Positions 34,652-43,424 of a stretch of 64,000 bases of DNA are shown here, piece by piece. The stretch spans positions 62,001 through 126,000 of the forward strand of contig NZ_JH601104.1 of assembly GCF_000245815.1 (NCBI RefSeq). The letters are read 5' to 3'. A program made the translations under genes and the position numbers. Source of the DNA: Dolosigranulum pigrum ATCC 51524 (GTDB taxonomy: Bacteria > Bacillota > Bacilli > Lactobacillales > Carnobacteriaceae_A). The first letter of the stretch is position 1; each line of letters opens with the position of its first letter. The notes under the pieces were generated by a model. That model ran no database searches. It worked only from the letters and a program-made list of their open reading frames with translations, and was not told where the DNA came from.

Positions 34652-34990
34652 ATGAATACTCGTTTTAGAGACAGTTTGATTTCTTTAATGGCTTTCTATA
34701 TTGGACTGATCTTTTATTATAGTGTAAATCATGATCCTCCAAGTGTATTCTATGATATAGCAAGTATTGTAATTATTATAGGATGTTTCATTCGTAGCCT
34801 CTACCTTTTTTATAAAGAAGCACCTAAAAAACACCAAATAAATATATTCACAAAAATAATTGGGTTTTCACTCATTTTCAATATCATTATCCCTATCAGT
34901 CAATATTATTTGCAAGGTATTATAACAATGATGCTAGGTTTTACACTCATCACAATCTTTTTTAAATATTTTGAAAAAAGATTGCCCTGA
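34652..34990 (+). CDS. Small membrane protein of unknown function
   Basis: A 112-residue protein with four hydrophobic segments: about 9-25, 33-52, 66-85 and 89-105. The second and third are separated by a basic loop KEAPKKHQ. ATG follows TTAGGAG by nine bases and has its own candidate promoter. It is A/T-rich compared with neighbours and sits between tmRNA and an IS remnant, a common integration neighbourhood, which hints at acquired DNA. I do not recognise the family. Confidence 0.65.
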   Translation: MNTRFRDSLISLMAFYIGLIFYYSVNHDPPSVFYDIASIVIIIGCFIRSLYLFYKEAPKKHQINIFTKIIGFSLIFNIIIPISQYYLQGIITMMLGFTLITIFFKYFEKRLP

Positions 34991-35026
34991 TTGCCCAATT
35001 AAAATAACAACTTTTTGAGCTCATGT

Positions 35027-35220
35027 TGTACTGCCCCCAAAAGTTAGCGTAAATTATTCTAATTTTTGAGGGTTCATTTATGTCCAAAACATATTCATAC
35101 CCCTTTAAATTAAATAAAATAAAATTGAGTGGCTTATCTCCGGTTAATTACCGGAAACAAGCCACTCAATCACGTGTTTAATCGTCACTATTCAAAACTC
35201 CAACTTTTGGAGGTCACATC
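35027..35220 (+). mobile_element. Internally deleted IS3-family (IS150-like) remnant
   Basis: About 195 bases bounded by related inverted ends: TGTACTGCCCCCAAAAGTTAG at the left, and the complement of ACTCCAACTTTTGGAGGTCACA at the right. A 33-codon frame (35080-35181) begins MSKTYSYPFKLN, like an IS3-family OrfA start, and continues KLSGLSPVNYRKQATQ, like the C-terminus of the OrfB transposase. The two transposase ends therefore seem joined by one large internal deletion, leaving a non-autonomous, MITE-like element. Confidence 0.7.
35124..35170 (-). terminator. Hairpin terminator of nagB, inside the IS remnant
   Basis: A perfect 12-base stem ATTGAGTGGCTT / AAGCCACTCAAT encloses an inner CCGGT/ACCGG stem, followed on the minus strand by TTTATTTTATTT. 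It lies about 90 bases past the nagB stop, so it can end nag operon transcription. Confidence 0.65.
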
Positions 35221-35261
35221 AAAAATAATTTCCTCTGAACTTGGCTTTTTGTTATATTCAA

Positions 35262-35993
35262 TTAGACAGCTAATTTCTCTGCGGCTGCTTGATCGACAAC
35301 AACGGTAACGTTGGCGTGATCTTGCAAAGCGGTTGCGGGAATTTGCTCTGTCTTGTCAGCATGAATCATGTCTCGGATAGCTTGCGCTTTTTTGGGTCCG
35401 TAAGCTAGCAAAATAATTTGGTCTGCTTCTAAAATTGATGCAATTCCCATCGAATAAGCATACCGTGGCACGTCTTCTTCAGAGTCGAAGAACCGTTTAT
35501 TCGCTTCGATTGTTGCCTCTGTCAGCTTCACCTTATGCGTCTTCGCCTCAAAAGACGTCCCCGGCTCGTTGAACGCAATGTGCGCATTGGTTCCGATTCC
35601 AAGAATTTGCAAATCAATCGGATAATCTTGCAACACTTGATTATAGCGCTGGATTTCTGTTTCTTCATCCGCTAGCCCATTTGGCACAAAATTTTGTTTG
35701 AATGGTTTTTCATTAAATAATTTCTCTTCCATGAAGTAACGGTAACTTTGGGGATGATCGCCACTTAAGCCCACATATTCATCCAAATTAACCGAAATGC
35801 GATCCGAAAAGTCTAAGTTACTGGCTTTGAGCTCTTCGTACAATGTCTCCGGCGTACTTCCAGTTGCTAGCCCAAATACTTGTGCTCCTTGTGCGTAAGC
35901 TGCCTGCACTAATTCAAATGCAACTTTTCCGCCTTCATGCTCATCTTCAACAACAAACACTTGAAATCCATTAATCTCTTGTGGTTTATCCAT
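35262..35993 (-). CDS. nagB: Glucosamine-6-phosphate deaminase
   Basis: A 243-residue enzyme converting glucosamine 6-phosphate to fructose 6-phosphate and ammonia. FGLATGSTPETLYEEL binds phosphate, SVNLDEYVGL holds a catalytic Asp, and GIGTNAHIAFNEPGTSFEAKTH carries the active-site residues. ATG at 35993 is seven bases after AGGGGAG and overlaps the end of nagA by eight bases. With nagA it feeds N-acetylglucosamine phosphate into glycolysis. Confidence 0.95.
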   Translation of the reverse strand: MDKPQEINGFQVFVVEDEHEGGKVAFELVQAAYAQGAQVFGLATGSTPETLYEELKASNLDFSDRISVNLDEYVGLSGDHPQSYRYFMEEKLFNEKPFKQNFVPNGLADEETEIQRYNQVLQDYPIDLQILGIGTNAHIAFNEPGTSFEAKTHKVKLTEATIEANKRFFDSEEDVPRYAYSMGIASILEADQIILLAYGPKKAQAIRDMIHADKTEQIPATALQDHANVTVVVDQAAAEKLAV

Positions 35994-37119
35994 TATATGT
36001 CTCCCCTCCATAAATCGTCTGTTGTAACTCTAAATCCGTTGACAAGACTAAGAAGTCCGCGTCATAACCTGGTAATAGTTTCCCTTTACCCGCCAAATTG
36101 AATTCTTCTGCTTGATTCGTTGAACTCATCTTTACGGCTTCTTCGATGCTACAGCCACTGAAAGCAATCATATTACGGAAGGCATCAATAAACGTTAAAA
36201 TTGACCCCGCTAACGAACCGTTCTCTAAGCGTGCGGTACCATCTTTAACAAACACTTTTTGGCCACCCAGTTCACTTTCGCCATTAGGTAACCCTTTGGC
36301 ACGCATCGCATCAGTAATAAGGACAATACCGTCTGCTCCTTTAGCACGATATGTTAATTTTACCATTTCTGGGCAGATATGATGGCCATCTACAATCATT
36401 TCAACTTTAACATCATCATTCAACAACCCATAACCCGTCACACCTGGTTCACGGTGATGCAGACCAAGTTGACCATTATATAAATGCGTCACATGGGTGG
36501 CATTTGATTGCTCTAATTCGGCATAAGTCGCGCCCGAATGCCCAACCGATAAGACAATATCATGCTCGAGACAATACGATTCAAACTCGCTGACATCTGT
36601 AACTTCTGGCGCATACGTGACTAATCTGATTAAGTCACCACTTAATTCATTCCATTTTTTCATCAAATCTTTACTTGGTGGGGTGATAAATTCTGGGTTC
36701 TGTGCGCCCATATGATCGACCGAAATAAAAGGACCTTCGATATGAATACCGACAATTCGATCATTATGCTCTGCCGCTTTTGCTATCGCTTCGACAGAGG
36801 CTTCAACATTCTCGGCCGTCTGGGTCATCGTCGTCGCAAAATAAGACGTAATCCCTTCTTGTAAAAATTGTTGCACCATCTCGTCAATTTTTTCAGGGTC
36901 AGCATCCATATTATCTATCCCATATCCGCCGTGACTATGCACATCGATAAATCCCGGGATAATTAACCGACCCTCTGCATCAATCTCTTCATCTGCTTCA
37001 GTTGGCGTATATTCACTCATCGGTCCGACATTAAGGATAGTGTCTTCATACCGGATAAATCCGTTATCGATTCGCCCCTGTCCATCATAAATTGTTGCAT
37101 TCGTATATACCGTTGCCAC
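35986..37119 (-). CDS. nagA: N-acetylglucosamine-6-phosphate deacetylase
   Basis: A 377-residue amidohydrolase. PGFIDVHSHGGYGIDNMD holds the first metal His pair; HIEGPF, VGHSGATYAEL and THLYNGQLGLHHREPG and VLITDAMRAKG give the remaining metal and catalytic residues. It deacetylates GlcNAc-6-P from wall turnover or uptake. Start is GTG, nine bases after AAAGGA and six bases past nadE, so it belongs to the same transcript. Confidence 0.95.
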   Translation of the reverse strand: MATVYTNATIYDGQGRIDNGFIRYEDTILNVGPMSEYTPTEADEEIDAEGRLIIPGFIDVHSHGGYGIDNMDADPEKIDEMVQQFLQEGITSYFATTMTQTAENVEASVEAIAKAAEHNDRIVGIHIEGPFISVDHMGAQNPEFITPPSKDLMKKWNELSGDLIRLVTYAPEVTDVSEFESYCLEHDIVLSVGHSGATYAELEQSNATHVTHLYNGQLGLHHREPGVTGYGLLNDDVKVEMIVDGHHICPEMVKLTYRAKGADGIVLITDAMRAKGLPNGESELGGQKVFVKDGTARLENGSLAGSILTFIDAFRNMIAFSGCSIEEAVKMSSTNQAEEFNLAGKGKLLPGYDADFLVLSTDLELQQTIYGGETYNG

Positions 37120-37125
37120 TGTTCA

Positions 37126-37983
37126 TTATCCTTTCTGTTTATTCATTTTTTTATAAAAATCATCAAACACTGTAATTGGCAGATGCCGCTTATGGTCAGT
37201 CTTCAAGTACCATGATTCAATCGTTGCTTGGTCCTCAGCCGATACTTCTCGGCCTTCCAAGTAATCATCAATTGCTTCATAACTCACACCTAGCTTCTCA
37301 CTATCAGCTAACCCTGGCTTATCATCTTCTAAGTCAGCAGTGGGTATTTTTTTATAAAACGATTCGGGCGCTCCTAAGACCTCTAATAATTGTGCCCCTT
37401 GTCGTTTATTCAAGCGAAAGAGCGGATTAATATCACTCGCACCATCACCATGCTTCGTGAAGAAACCTGTTATATTTTCAGCTGAATGGTCTGTCCCCAA
37501 AACAACTCCTGCATATTCACCAGCGATAGCATATTGGGCTACCATGCGTTCGCGAGCTTTTATATTACCTTTGTTAAAGTCACTCATAGCTATATTTTGC
37601 TGGGCTAAAACATGCACCAAGGCATCCACTGAGGGCTTAATATCTACGGTTACACATCGATCCGGTTGAATCCAATCCAATACCGCTTGTGCATCTGCTT
37701 CATCACGCTGCTCACCATAAGGGAGACGCACAGCAATGAATTGCATCTCTGACTGATCGTACATCATCTCTTCACGTAATTCTTCTACCGCAAGTTGGGC
37801 TAACTTCCCTAACAACGTGGAATCTTGCCCTCCTGAAATCCCCAAAACAAAGGCCTTCAAAAATGTATGCTGTCTGGCATAATCTTTCATAAACTCAATC
37901 GACCGACGAATTTCTGCTTCAGGATCGATGACGGGCTTAACTTTCATTTGTTCAATAATTTGTTGGCGTAATGATTGACTCAC
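37126..37983 (-). CDS. nadE: NAD synthetase, ammonia-dependent
   Basis: A 285-residue enzyme that amidates NaAD to NAD. The PP-loop ATP motif LGISGGQDSTLLGKLA lies near residue 48; GTDHSAENITGFFTKHGDGA and FRLNKRQGAQLL are typical. It lacks a glutaminase domain, so it uses free ammonia. Start GTG follows AGGAGG. It comes after pncB, which makes NaMN from nicotinate; together they are two of the three steps of nicotinate salvage (nadD is not in the window). Confidence 0.95.
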   Translation of the reverse strand: MSQSLRQQIIEQMKVKPVIDPEAEIRRSIEFMKDYARQHTFLKAFVLGISGGQDSTLLGKLAQLAVEELREEMMYDQSEMQFIAVRLPYGEQRDEADAQAVLDWIQPDRCVTVDIKPSVDALVHVLAQQNIAMSDFNKGNIKARERMVAQYAIAGEYAGVVLGTDHSAENITGFFTKHGDGASDINPLFRLNKRQGAQLLEVLGAPESFYKKIPTADLEDDKPGLADSEKLGVSYEAIDDYLEGREVSAEDQATIESWYLKTDHKRHLPITVFDDFYKKMNKQKG

Positions 37984-37995
37984 GTGACCTCCTCC

Positions 37996-39477
37996 TTATT
38001 CGAATACTTTTCGGCTACTCGGTTTTTCCGCTAAATCACGGTACATATGGATGGCTTCCATCTTATCATCATAAAGCTTCTGCGATAAGTCAACCGGATA
38101 TTTCTCTGGATTCAAGACACGACGATATTCTTCATAAAATTCGGATAGAGACTGAGTTGAATAATCCTTAATCTCTTGAATCGTCGGCAGCTCATAAACT
38201 AATTCTCCATCAATAAAAATATCGTGCAATAGTGGCCGCGCCGTGAAGTTGCGGACGGTCTTATTAATATACGTAAATTGAGGATGGAACATGAACAGTT
38301 CCGACTGATCACGTGGATCCTCATCAAAACGCGTTATATAATCCCCTTCTGGTTTCGTCCCATTTTCAGTGTGAATTCGGTAAACTTGCTTTTTCCCTGG
38401 TGTAGAGATCTTCGCTGCATCTCCCGTTAATTTTAAGGTACGGTGCATTTTACCATCGTTTCCTTCGATCGAGACCAGTTTATATACTCCACCTAATGCT
38501 GGTTGGTGGTAAGCCGTAATCAATTTCGTTCCTACACCCCATGCATCGATCTTAGCCCCTTGCATTTTTAAGTTCAAGATCGTCTTTGAGTCTAAATCAT
38601 TGGACACAAAAATCTTCGCCTCAGGATAGCCCGCTTCATCTAATTGTTCACGCACCCGCTTCGATAAGTATGATAAGTCCCCCGAATCCAAACGCACTCC
38701 AATAAAGTTCATCTGATCTCCTAGCTCATCAGCAACTTTAATGGCATTCGGCACCCCAGACTGCAAGGTATTAAACGTATCTACTAAGAAAATACAATCC
38801 TTATGCGTTTCGGCATAGGCCTTAAATGCTTCATATTCATCCCGATATGCTTGGACTAACGCATGCGCATGTGTCCCCGCTACCGGAATATTAAATAACT
38901 TACCTGCCCGTGTATTACTGGTTGCATCTGCTCCACCAATGTAGGTTGCCCGTGCGCCCCAAATACTTGCATCTAATTCCTGCGCACGACGAGCACCAAA
39001 TTCTAGAAGAGAATCATCTCCAACAACCGTTTTAATTTTAGCTGCTTTCGTCGCAATTAATGTTTGGAAGTTAATCATATTTAGTAAGGCCGTTTCGATC
39101 AATTGACAATCAATAATTGACCCTTCCACTTGAATAAGCGGCTCATTAGCAAACGCTACTTCCCCTTCTCGGAAGGCACGAATAGTCCCTTTAAATTCCC
39201 AATCAGCTAGAAACTGTAAAAATTCTTCGGGATAATCGTACGTCTCTCTTAAGTACGCAATATCACTCTCTGAAAATCCTAAATGATTAATATAGTGAAT
39301 AAACCGCTCCAACCCAGCAAAAATAGTGTAGCCCATTCCAAATGGGTTATCGCGGTAATACATTTCGAAGACCGCTTTTTTATTAATGTTTCCTTTTTGC
39401 CAATAAGTTAATACCATATTAATTTCGTACAAATCCGTATGAAGTCCTAAACTATCATCCGCATAAAATTGTGTCAT
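37996..39477 (-). CDS. pncB: Nicotinate phosphoribosyltransferase
   Basis: A 493-residue enzyme joining nicotinate and PRPP to NaMN. It starts with LHTDLYEINMVLTYW; EFGARRAQELDASIWGARA, GTHAHALVQAY (catalytic His) and VRLDSGDLSYLSKRVR are conserved, as is the C-terminal Firmicutes extension. Its ATG overlaps the glycosyltransferase stop (ATGA), so translation is coupled to an envelope gene, an unusual pairing. Confidence 0.96.
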   Translation of the reverse strand: MTQFYADDSLGLHTDLYEINMVLTYWQKGNINKKAVFEMYYRDNPFGMGYTIFAGLERFIHYINHLGFSESDIAYLRETYDYPEEFLQFLADWEFKGTIRAFREGEVAFANEPLIQVEGSIIDCQLIETALLNMINFQTLIATKAAKIKTVVGDDSLLEFGARRAQELDASIWGARATYIGGADATSNTRAGKLFNIPVAGTHAHALVQAYRDEYEAFKAYAETHKDCIFLVDTFNTLQSGVPNAIKVADELGDQMNFIGVRLDSGDLSYLSKRVREQLDEAGYPEAKIFVSNDLDSKTILNLKMQGAKIDAWGVGTKLITAYHQPALGGVYKLVSIEGNDGKMHRTLKLTGDAAKISTPGKKQVYRIHTENGTKPEGDYITRFDEDPRDQSELFMFHPQFTYINKTVRNFTARPLLHDIFIDGELVYELPTIQEIKDYSTQSLSEFYEEYRRVLNPEKYPVDLSQKLYDDKMEAIHMYRDLAEKPSSRKVFE

Positions 39478-40577
39478 GACTTATCCTCCTGCATCATCAT
39501 CTTATATAATTGAATTGTTTTATCAAGTTGCTGATCAACTGAAAACTGCGCTCCTTGCCAGAAAAAAAGTCGACTTAGCGCGTCTAATTGCCCTTGCTGC
39601 CATTCACTGTACATCAAATCGAGTGCTCTTGCGTACTGATGAGTGACCATTTCTGGCAACAAAAACGGCGCTGTCTCATCAGTGTAGAACACACGCATAT
39701 CTCCAACATCTGTCCCAATCACGGGTAGACCAGCTCGCACCGCTTCTAAGACAACAAGCGGGAACCCCTCACTCTGACTCGAGAGCACGAAAACATCAGC
39801 CTGATCCAAGTAATCTCCAACCGCTTCTTGATTGACCCATCCTGTAAAATGAACCTGTTGACTGAGCCCCCATTCATTCACTTGCTGAACTAAGTTATCT
39901 CGTTCACTCCCATCGCCGACAATTGTTAACCGCCAGCGATCGGCCTGCATCTGACGAAAAGCGTCTAATAACTTATCATACTGTTTAACGGGCTCTAGGC
40001 GCCCTACTGCGACAAAGTGTAGTGTGTCTTGTTTTTTATCTGCTCTTGGATAGTCGGATGGATAAGCTATCCCGCTACGGATAACTGATAGCTGATTTAA
40101 CGGTACACCTTGTTGCTCTAACACTTGTTGAATCGATGCTGAGACGGTTATTACGTGATCCATCTGTTTAATCCGCCTTAAATACAACCGCTTAAAAAAT
40201 AGGCCAAGCAATCCTTTTCCCTTAAAGTCTACTAGCGGATCGCTGTGAACAGTTGCGATATAATGAATGTGGGGCTGAACTCTTTTAACCGCTGCAGCAT
40301 AGACAACTGCGCGTGGGCCATGTGCATGGACAATATCAATTTTTTCAGTGGCTAAAAAATCGCTCAAATCTTTCTTCAGTTGCCAGTCATAACGAAAGCG
40401 CTGTGGTAAAACCTGCACGGGCACATCTTGTTCGCGTGCATGCTGAGCAACTGGGCCGTCTTCAAATACCACCAACTGACTATTTACGCCCCGTTGACAT
40501 AACTGCTTCACTAAAGAGACCACATGATACATACCGCCACCATACTCATTACCCGCATTAATATGTAAGATGTTCAT
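39474..40577 (-). CDS. Glycosyltransferase family 4 protein
   Basis: A 367-residue GT-B enzyme. The N-terminal domain starts MNILHINAGNEYGGGMYHVV; VHAHGPRAVVYA follows; the C-terminal nucleotide-sugar site contains VGRLEPVKQYDKLLDAF and SSQSEGFPLVVLEAVRAGLP with the E-x7-E motif. Donor and acceptor are unknown. Next to a TagA-like enzyme, it may act in teichoic acid or polysaccharide synthesis. Confidence 0.88.
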   Translation of the reverse strand: MNILHINAGNEYGGGMYHVVSLVKQLCQRGVNSQLVVFEDGPVAQHAREQDVPVQVLPQRFRYDWQLKKDLSDFLATEKIDIVHAHGPRAVVYAAAVKRVQPHIHYIATVHSDPLVDFKGKGLLGLFFKRLYLRRIKQMDHVITVSASIQQVLEQQGVPLNQLSVIRSGIAYPSDYPRADKKQDTLHFVAVGRLEPVKQYDKLLDAFRQMQADRWRLTIVGDGSERDNLVQQVNEWGLSQQVHFTGWVNQEAVGDYLDQADVFVLSSQSEGFPLVVLEAVRAGLPVIGTDVGDMRVFYTDETAPFLLPEMVTHQYARALDLMYSEWQQGQLDALSRLFFWQGAQFSVDQQLDKTIQLYKMMMQEDKS

Positions 40578-41311
40578 TATGTGTTCCTTCCCTTATTCGA
40601 TCGAATAATTTTCCACATAAACTTAGGAATAGCTAGCATGCGTCCCCAACGACTGGGCTGTCTCATTAACCGATAGAGCCATTCAATGTTAAGACGTTGA
40701 ATCCAATCGGGCGCGCGTTTTGTCGCACCAGCAAGTACATCGAAGCTGCCACCGACTCCCATAGCAATCCCCTCTTCAACCTCTGCTAAGTACTGATGTG
40801 CCCATTGTTCTTGACGAGGAAAGCCCATTGCTACCAGAATAATATCAGGAGATGTGGCTTTCACGACTTCGCGATAAGTCGGATCTGCTGGGTCAATGTA
40901 GCCATGGTGATAGCCTGCAATAATAAGGTCTGGATAATTTTGGGCAACACAAGCAACTGTTTTTTCGATCACTGCTTCGGTGCCTCCCAATAGATAAACG
41001 CGCTTCTGGGTCCGATTTGCTATTTCTAATAAACCTAACATCAAATCAAATCCCGGAACTCGCTCTGGCAGCGACTCACGCTGATAACGCGAGGCATAAA
41101 CAACACCAATCCCGTCTGGCACAACATAATCTGCCTGATTGATTAACTCACGATAGGACGCATCATCCTGGGCATACATGACAATCTCTGGATTAGCTGT
41201 CACGATGAAGGTCTTTTCTCCCATATGTAATCGCTCATATAAAGTCGCTAACATCTCTTTTTCCGTCGTTTCATCAAATTTCACGCCTAAAATATCGACT
41301 TTCGCTGACAT
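40577..41311 (-). CDS. tagA: WecG/TagA/CpsF family glycosyltransferase
   Basis: A 244-residue enzyme of the GT26 family. TANPEIVMYAQDDASYREL, YVVPDGIGVVYASR, PDIILVAMGFPRQEQW and GVGGSFDVLAGATKRAPDW are the hallmarks. TagA transfers N-acetylmannosamine to undecaprenyl-PP-GlcNAc, the first committed step of wall teichoic acid; the exact sugar here is inferred. ATG at 41311 follows AAAGGAG by five bases. First gene of a six-gene operon; a TATAAT box is present around 41345. Confidence 0.88.
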   Translation of the reverse strand: MSAKVDILGVKFDETTEKEMLATLYERLHMGEKTFIVTANPEIVMYAQDDASYRELINQADYVVPDGIGVVYASRYQRESLPERVPGFDLMLGLLEIANRTQKRVYLLGGTEAVIEKTVACVAQNYPDLIIAGYHHGYIDPADPTYREVVKATSPDIILVAMGFPRQEQWAHQYLAEVEEGIAMGVGGSFDVLAGATKRAPDWIQRLNIEWLYRLMRQPSRWGRMLAIPKFMWKIIRSNKGRNT

Positions 41312-41403
41312 AGCTACTCCTTTCCGTTCATCCTCTTTCCCTCTATTATAGTACAACTTCCCCCAAATTAATAAGATTTTACATCTAATTTGTCAGATTG
41401 AAA

Positions 41404-42324
41404 CTACTTTTTAACGAGCACCTGATCAATATAATGATCGTGTGTCTTGTGCAAAATCAAATCAGCTCGGAATCGTGTCGGCAAGATATATTCTTGTAAA
41501 TTCACTAAATTAACTGTCTTCCAAACATTTCGGGCATAATCGAAGGCCTCTTTTCGTGGCATATTCGCTAACTTGTTATAGTAATTGCTCTCCTTCTGAA
41601 ACGCTGTATCTAACAGAATACCAATTCGACCCAAGTACCACTTCTCAATCAATTCTGGCTTCGCATCCACATAAAAGCTAAAATCAAAAAAGTCACTGAC
41701 AAATATTTTCTCATTCGATGGTAACTGCAACACATTAATTCCTTCAACAATTAAAATATCTGGCTTATCCACTGTAATAAATTCATCCGGAACAATATCG
41801 TATATTTCATGTGAATATTTCGGCACTTGAATAGTGGGTTTCCCGTTCTTCACATCTGCTAAAAATCGAATTAACCGCTCCATATCATAACTCTCTGGGA
41901 AGCCTTTTTTATCCATCATATTCCGATCTGCCAGTACCTGATTGGGATATAAAAAGCCATCCGTTGTAATCAGATCAACTTGTTGCTGCGGGTGGAACTG
42001 TGCTAAGAGTGTCTGTAGTAAACGAGCAACCGTACTTTTCCCAACAGCGACACTCCCAGCTATCCCGATAATATATGGCTCCGAACGTTCTCCATACGTT
42101 AAATAATCTGCTCGCGTTTGTTTCAGTTGCTTATAATTAGCTAAGACAATATCCAACAGTTGCACAATCGGCACATAAATATCTCTCACGTCATCGATCG
42201 AAATTTTATCATTCAGCGACCGAATGGATTCCAATTTTTCGTCCGTCAGTTCAAAATCTACTCGATCGTTGAGTGCCTGCCATTCTGAGCGTTCATAAAT
42301 TAAAAAGTTATCGGATTCTCGCAT
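41404..42324 (-). CDS. coaA: Pantothenate kinase, type I
   Basis: A 306-residue P-loop kinase for the first step of coenzyme A synthesis. Walker A GIAGSVAVGKSTVARLL lies near residue 87; LITTDGFLYPNQVL, KKGFPESYDM and VEGINVLQ are typical of CoaA (PanK-I). ATG follows ACTGGAGGG. Divergent from the mevalonate operon; the 42325-42458 gap holds both sets of signals, with a TACAAT box for the plus strand at about 42419. Confidence 0.96.
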   Translation of the reverse strand: MRESDNFLIYERSEWQALNDRVDFELTDEKLESIRSLNDKISIDDVRDIYVPIVQLLDIVLANYKQLKQTRADYLTYGERSEPYIIGIAGSVAVGKSTVARLLQTLLAQFHPQQQVDLITTDGFLYPNQVLADRNMMDKKGFPESYDMERLIRFLADVKNGKPTIQVPKYSHEIYDIVPDEFITVDKPDILIVEGINVLQLPSNEKIFVSDFFDFSFYVDAKPELIEKWYLGRIGILLDTAFQKESNYYNKLANMPRKEAFDYARNVWKTVNLVNLQEYILPTRFRADLILHKTHDHYIDQVLVKK

Positions 42325-42458
42325 ACAATTCCCTCCAGTATCATCACTATTATCTAGTTTAAGTCATTGCTGGATGGAACTCAAACAAAATCTTAAATTA
42401 TTTTTAACTTTCTTCCGCTACAATAGAGATAAACGATAGATTGGAGAGGAGAACGATA

Positions 42459-43424
42459 ATGGATGCACTCGCACAGACAAAACAAGGGATCGGCACCGCC
42501 CATGGTAAGGTGATCTTAATCGGTGAACATGCGGTGGTTTATAATATGCCAGCCATTGCGCTACCATTTACTGCTACAACTGTTTCAGTTAGTATTCAGC
42601 CATGTACGGGTGAGAATTACATCGACAGTGCTTATTATACCGGACCACTTGCTTCCTCCGAACAACTAAATCATCTTCATCAGATGATTCAAGCCGTATG
42701 TACATATTTAGAAACCTCTTCGGACGGCTTATATATAACAATTGATAGCTCTCTCCCCGCTGAGCGAGGTGTAGGATCCAGTGCTGCTGTGGCAAGTGCA
42801 ACCTTAAGAGCTTTATGTGACTATTTTGATGCTGAGTTAGATGAAGCGAGCTTTACTCATTTTGTCTCTATTTCCGAAAACATGGTGCACGGTCAAGCAA
42901 GTGGCATTGATACCGAAGTGATTTTCCAACAGTCACCCATCTATTTTACCAAAGACCAGCCACCGGAAACGTTAGACCTCCAATTATCTGGCTACTTAAT
43001 AACCGCTGATACAGGCGTAACGGGCTCAACGAAGGAAGCTGTTGCAGATATTCAACAATTACTTATCGACTATCCTGCAAAGACATTGGAAACTATTCAG
43101 CAACTGGGACAACTTGCTAATCAAGCAAAAGAGGTCATTCTGTCAGGTAACATAAAGCAATTAGGTCAAATATTATCTAACTCACACTTACAATTAAAAC
43201 AACTCACGGTCAGCAGTCCTGAACTTGATCAGTTAGTCTTCACTGCATTGCAAGCCGGTGCACTTGGCGCCAAACTAACCGGTAGTGGACGTGGAGGATG
43301 TATGATTGCCCTTGCTGCAACTGAAGCAGAAGCCCAACAAATCGCTGACGCCTTACAACAAGCCGGCGCTACTCAAACTTGGATTAATTCGTTAGGAGAT
43401 TCCACCGATGACAACTTATACTAG
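42459..43424 (+). CDS. mvk: Mevalonate kinase
   Basis: A 321-residue GHMP kinase. GTAHGKVILIGEHAVVYNMP at the start, SSLPAERGVGSSAAVASA (ATP loop) near residue 103 and KLTGSGRGGCMIALA near residue 280 are the three GHMP motifs. It phosphorylates mevalonate to 5-phosphomevalonate. ATG at 42459 is seven bases after GGAGAGGAG. First gene of mvk-mvaD-pmk-fni. Confidence 0.95.
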   Translation: MDALAQTKQGIGTAHGKVILIGEHAVVYNMPAIALPFTATTVSVSIQPCTGENYIDSAYYTGPLASSEQLNHLHQMIQAVCTYLETSSDGLYITIDSSLPAERGVGSSAAVASATLRALCDYFDAELDEASFTHFVSISENMVHGQASGIDTEVIFQQSPIYFTKDQPPETLDLQLSGYLITADTGVTGSTKEAVADIQQLLIDYPAKTLETIQQLGQLANQAKEVILSGNIKQLGQILSNSHLQLKQLTVSSPELDQLVFTALQAGALGAKLTGSGRGGCMIALAATEAEAQQIADALQQAGATQTWINSLGDSTDDNLY

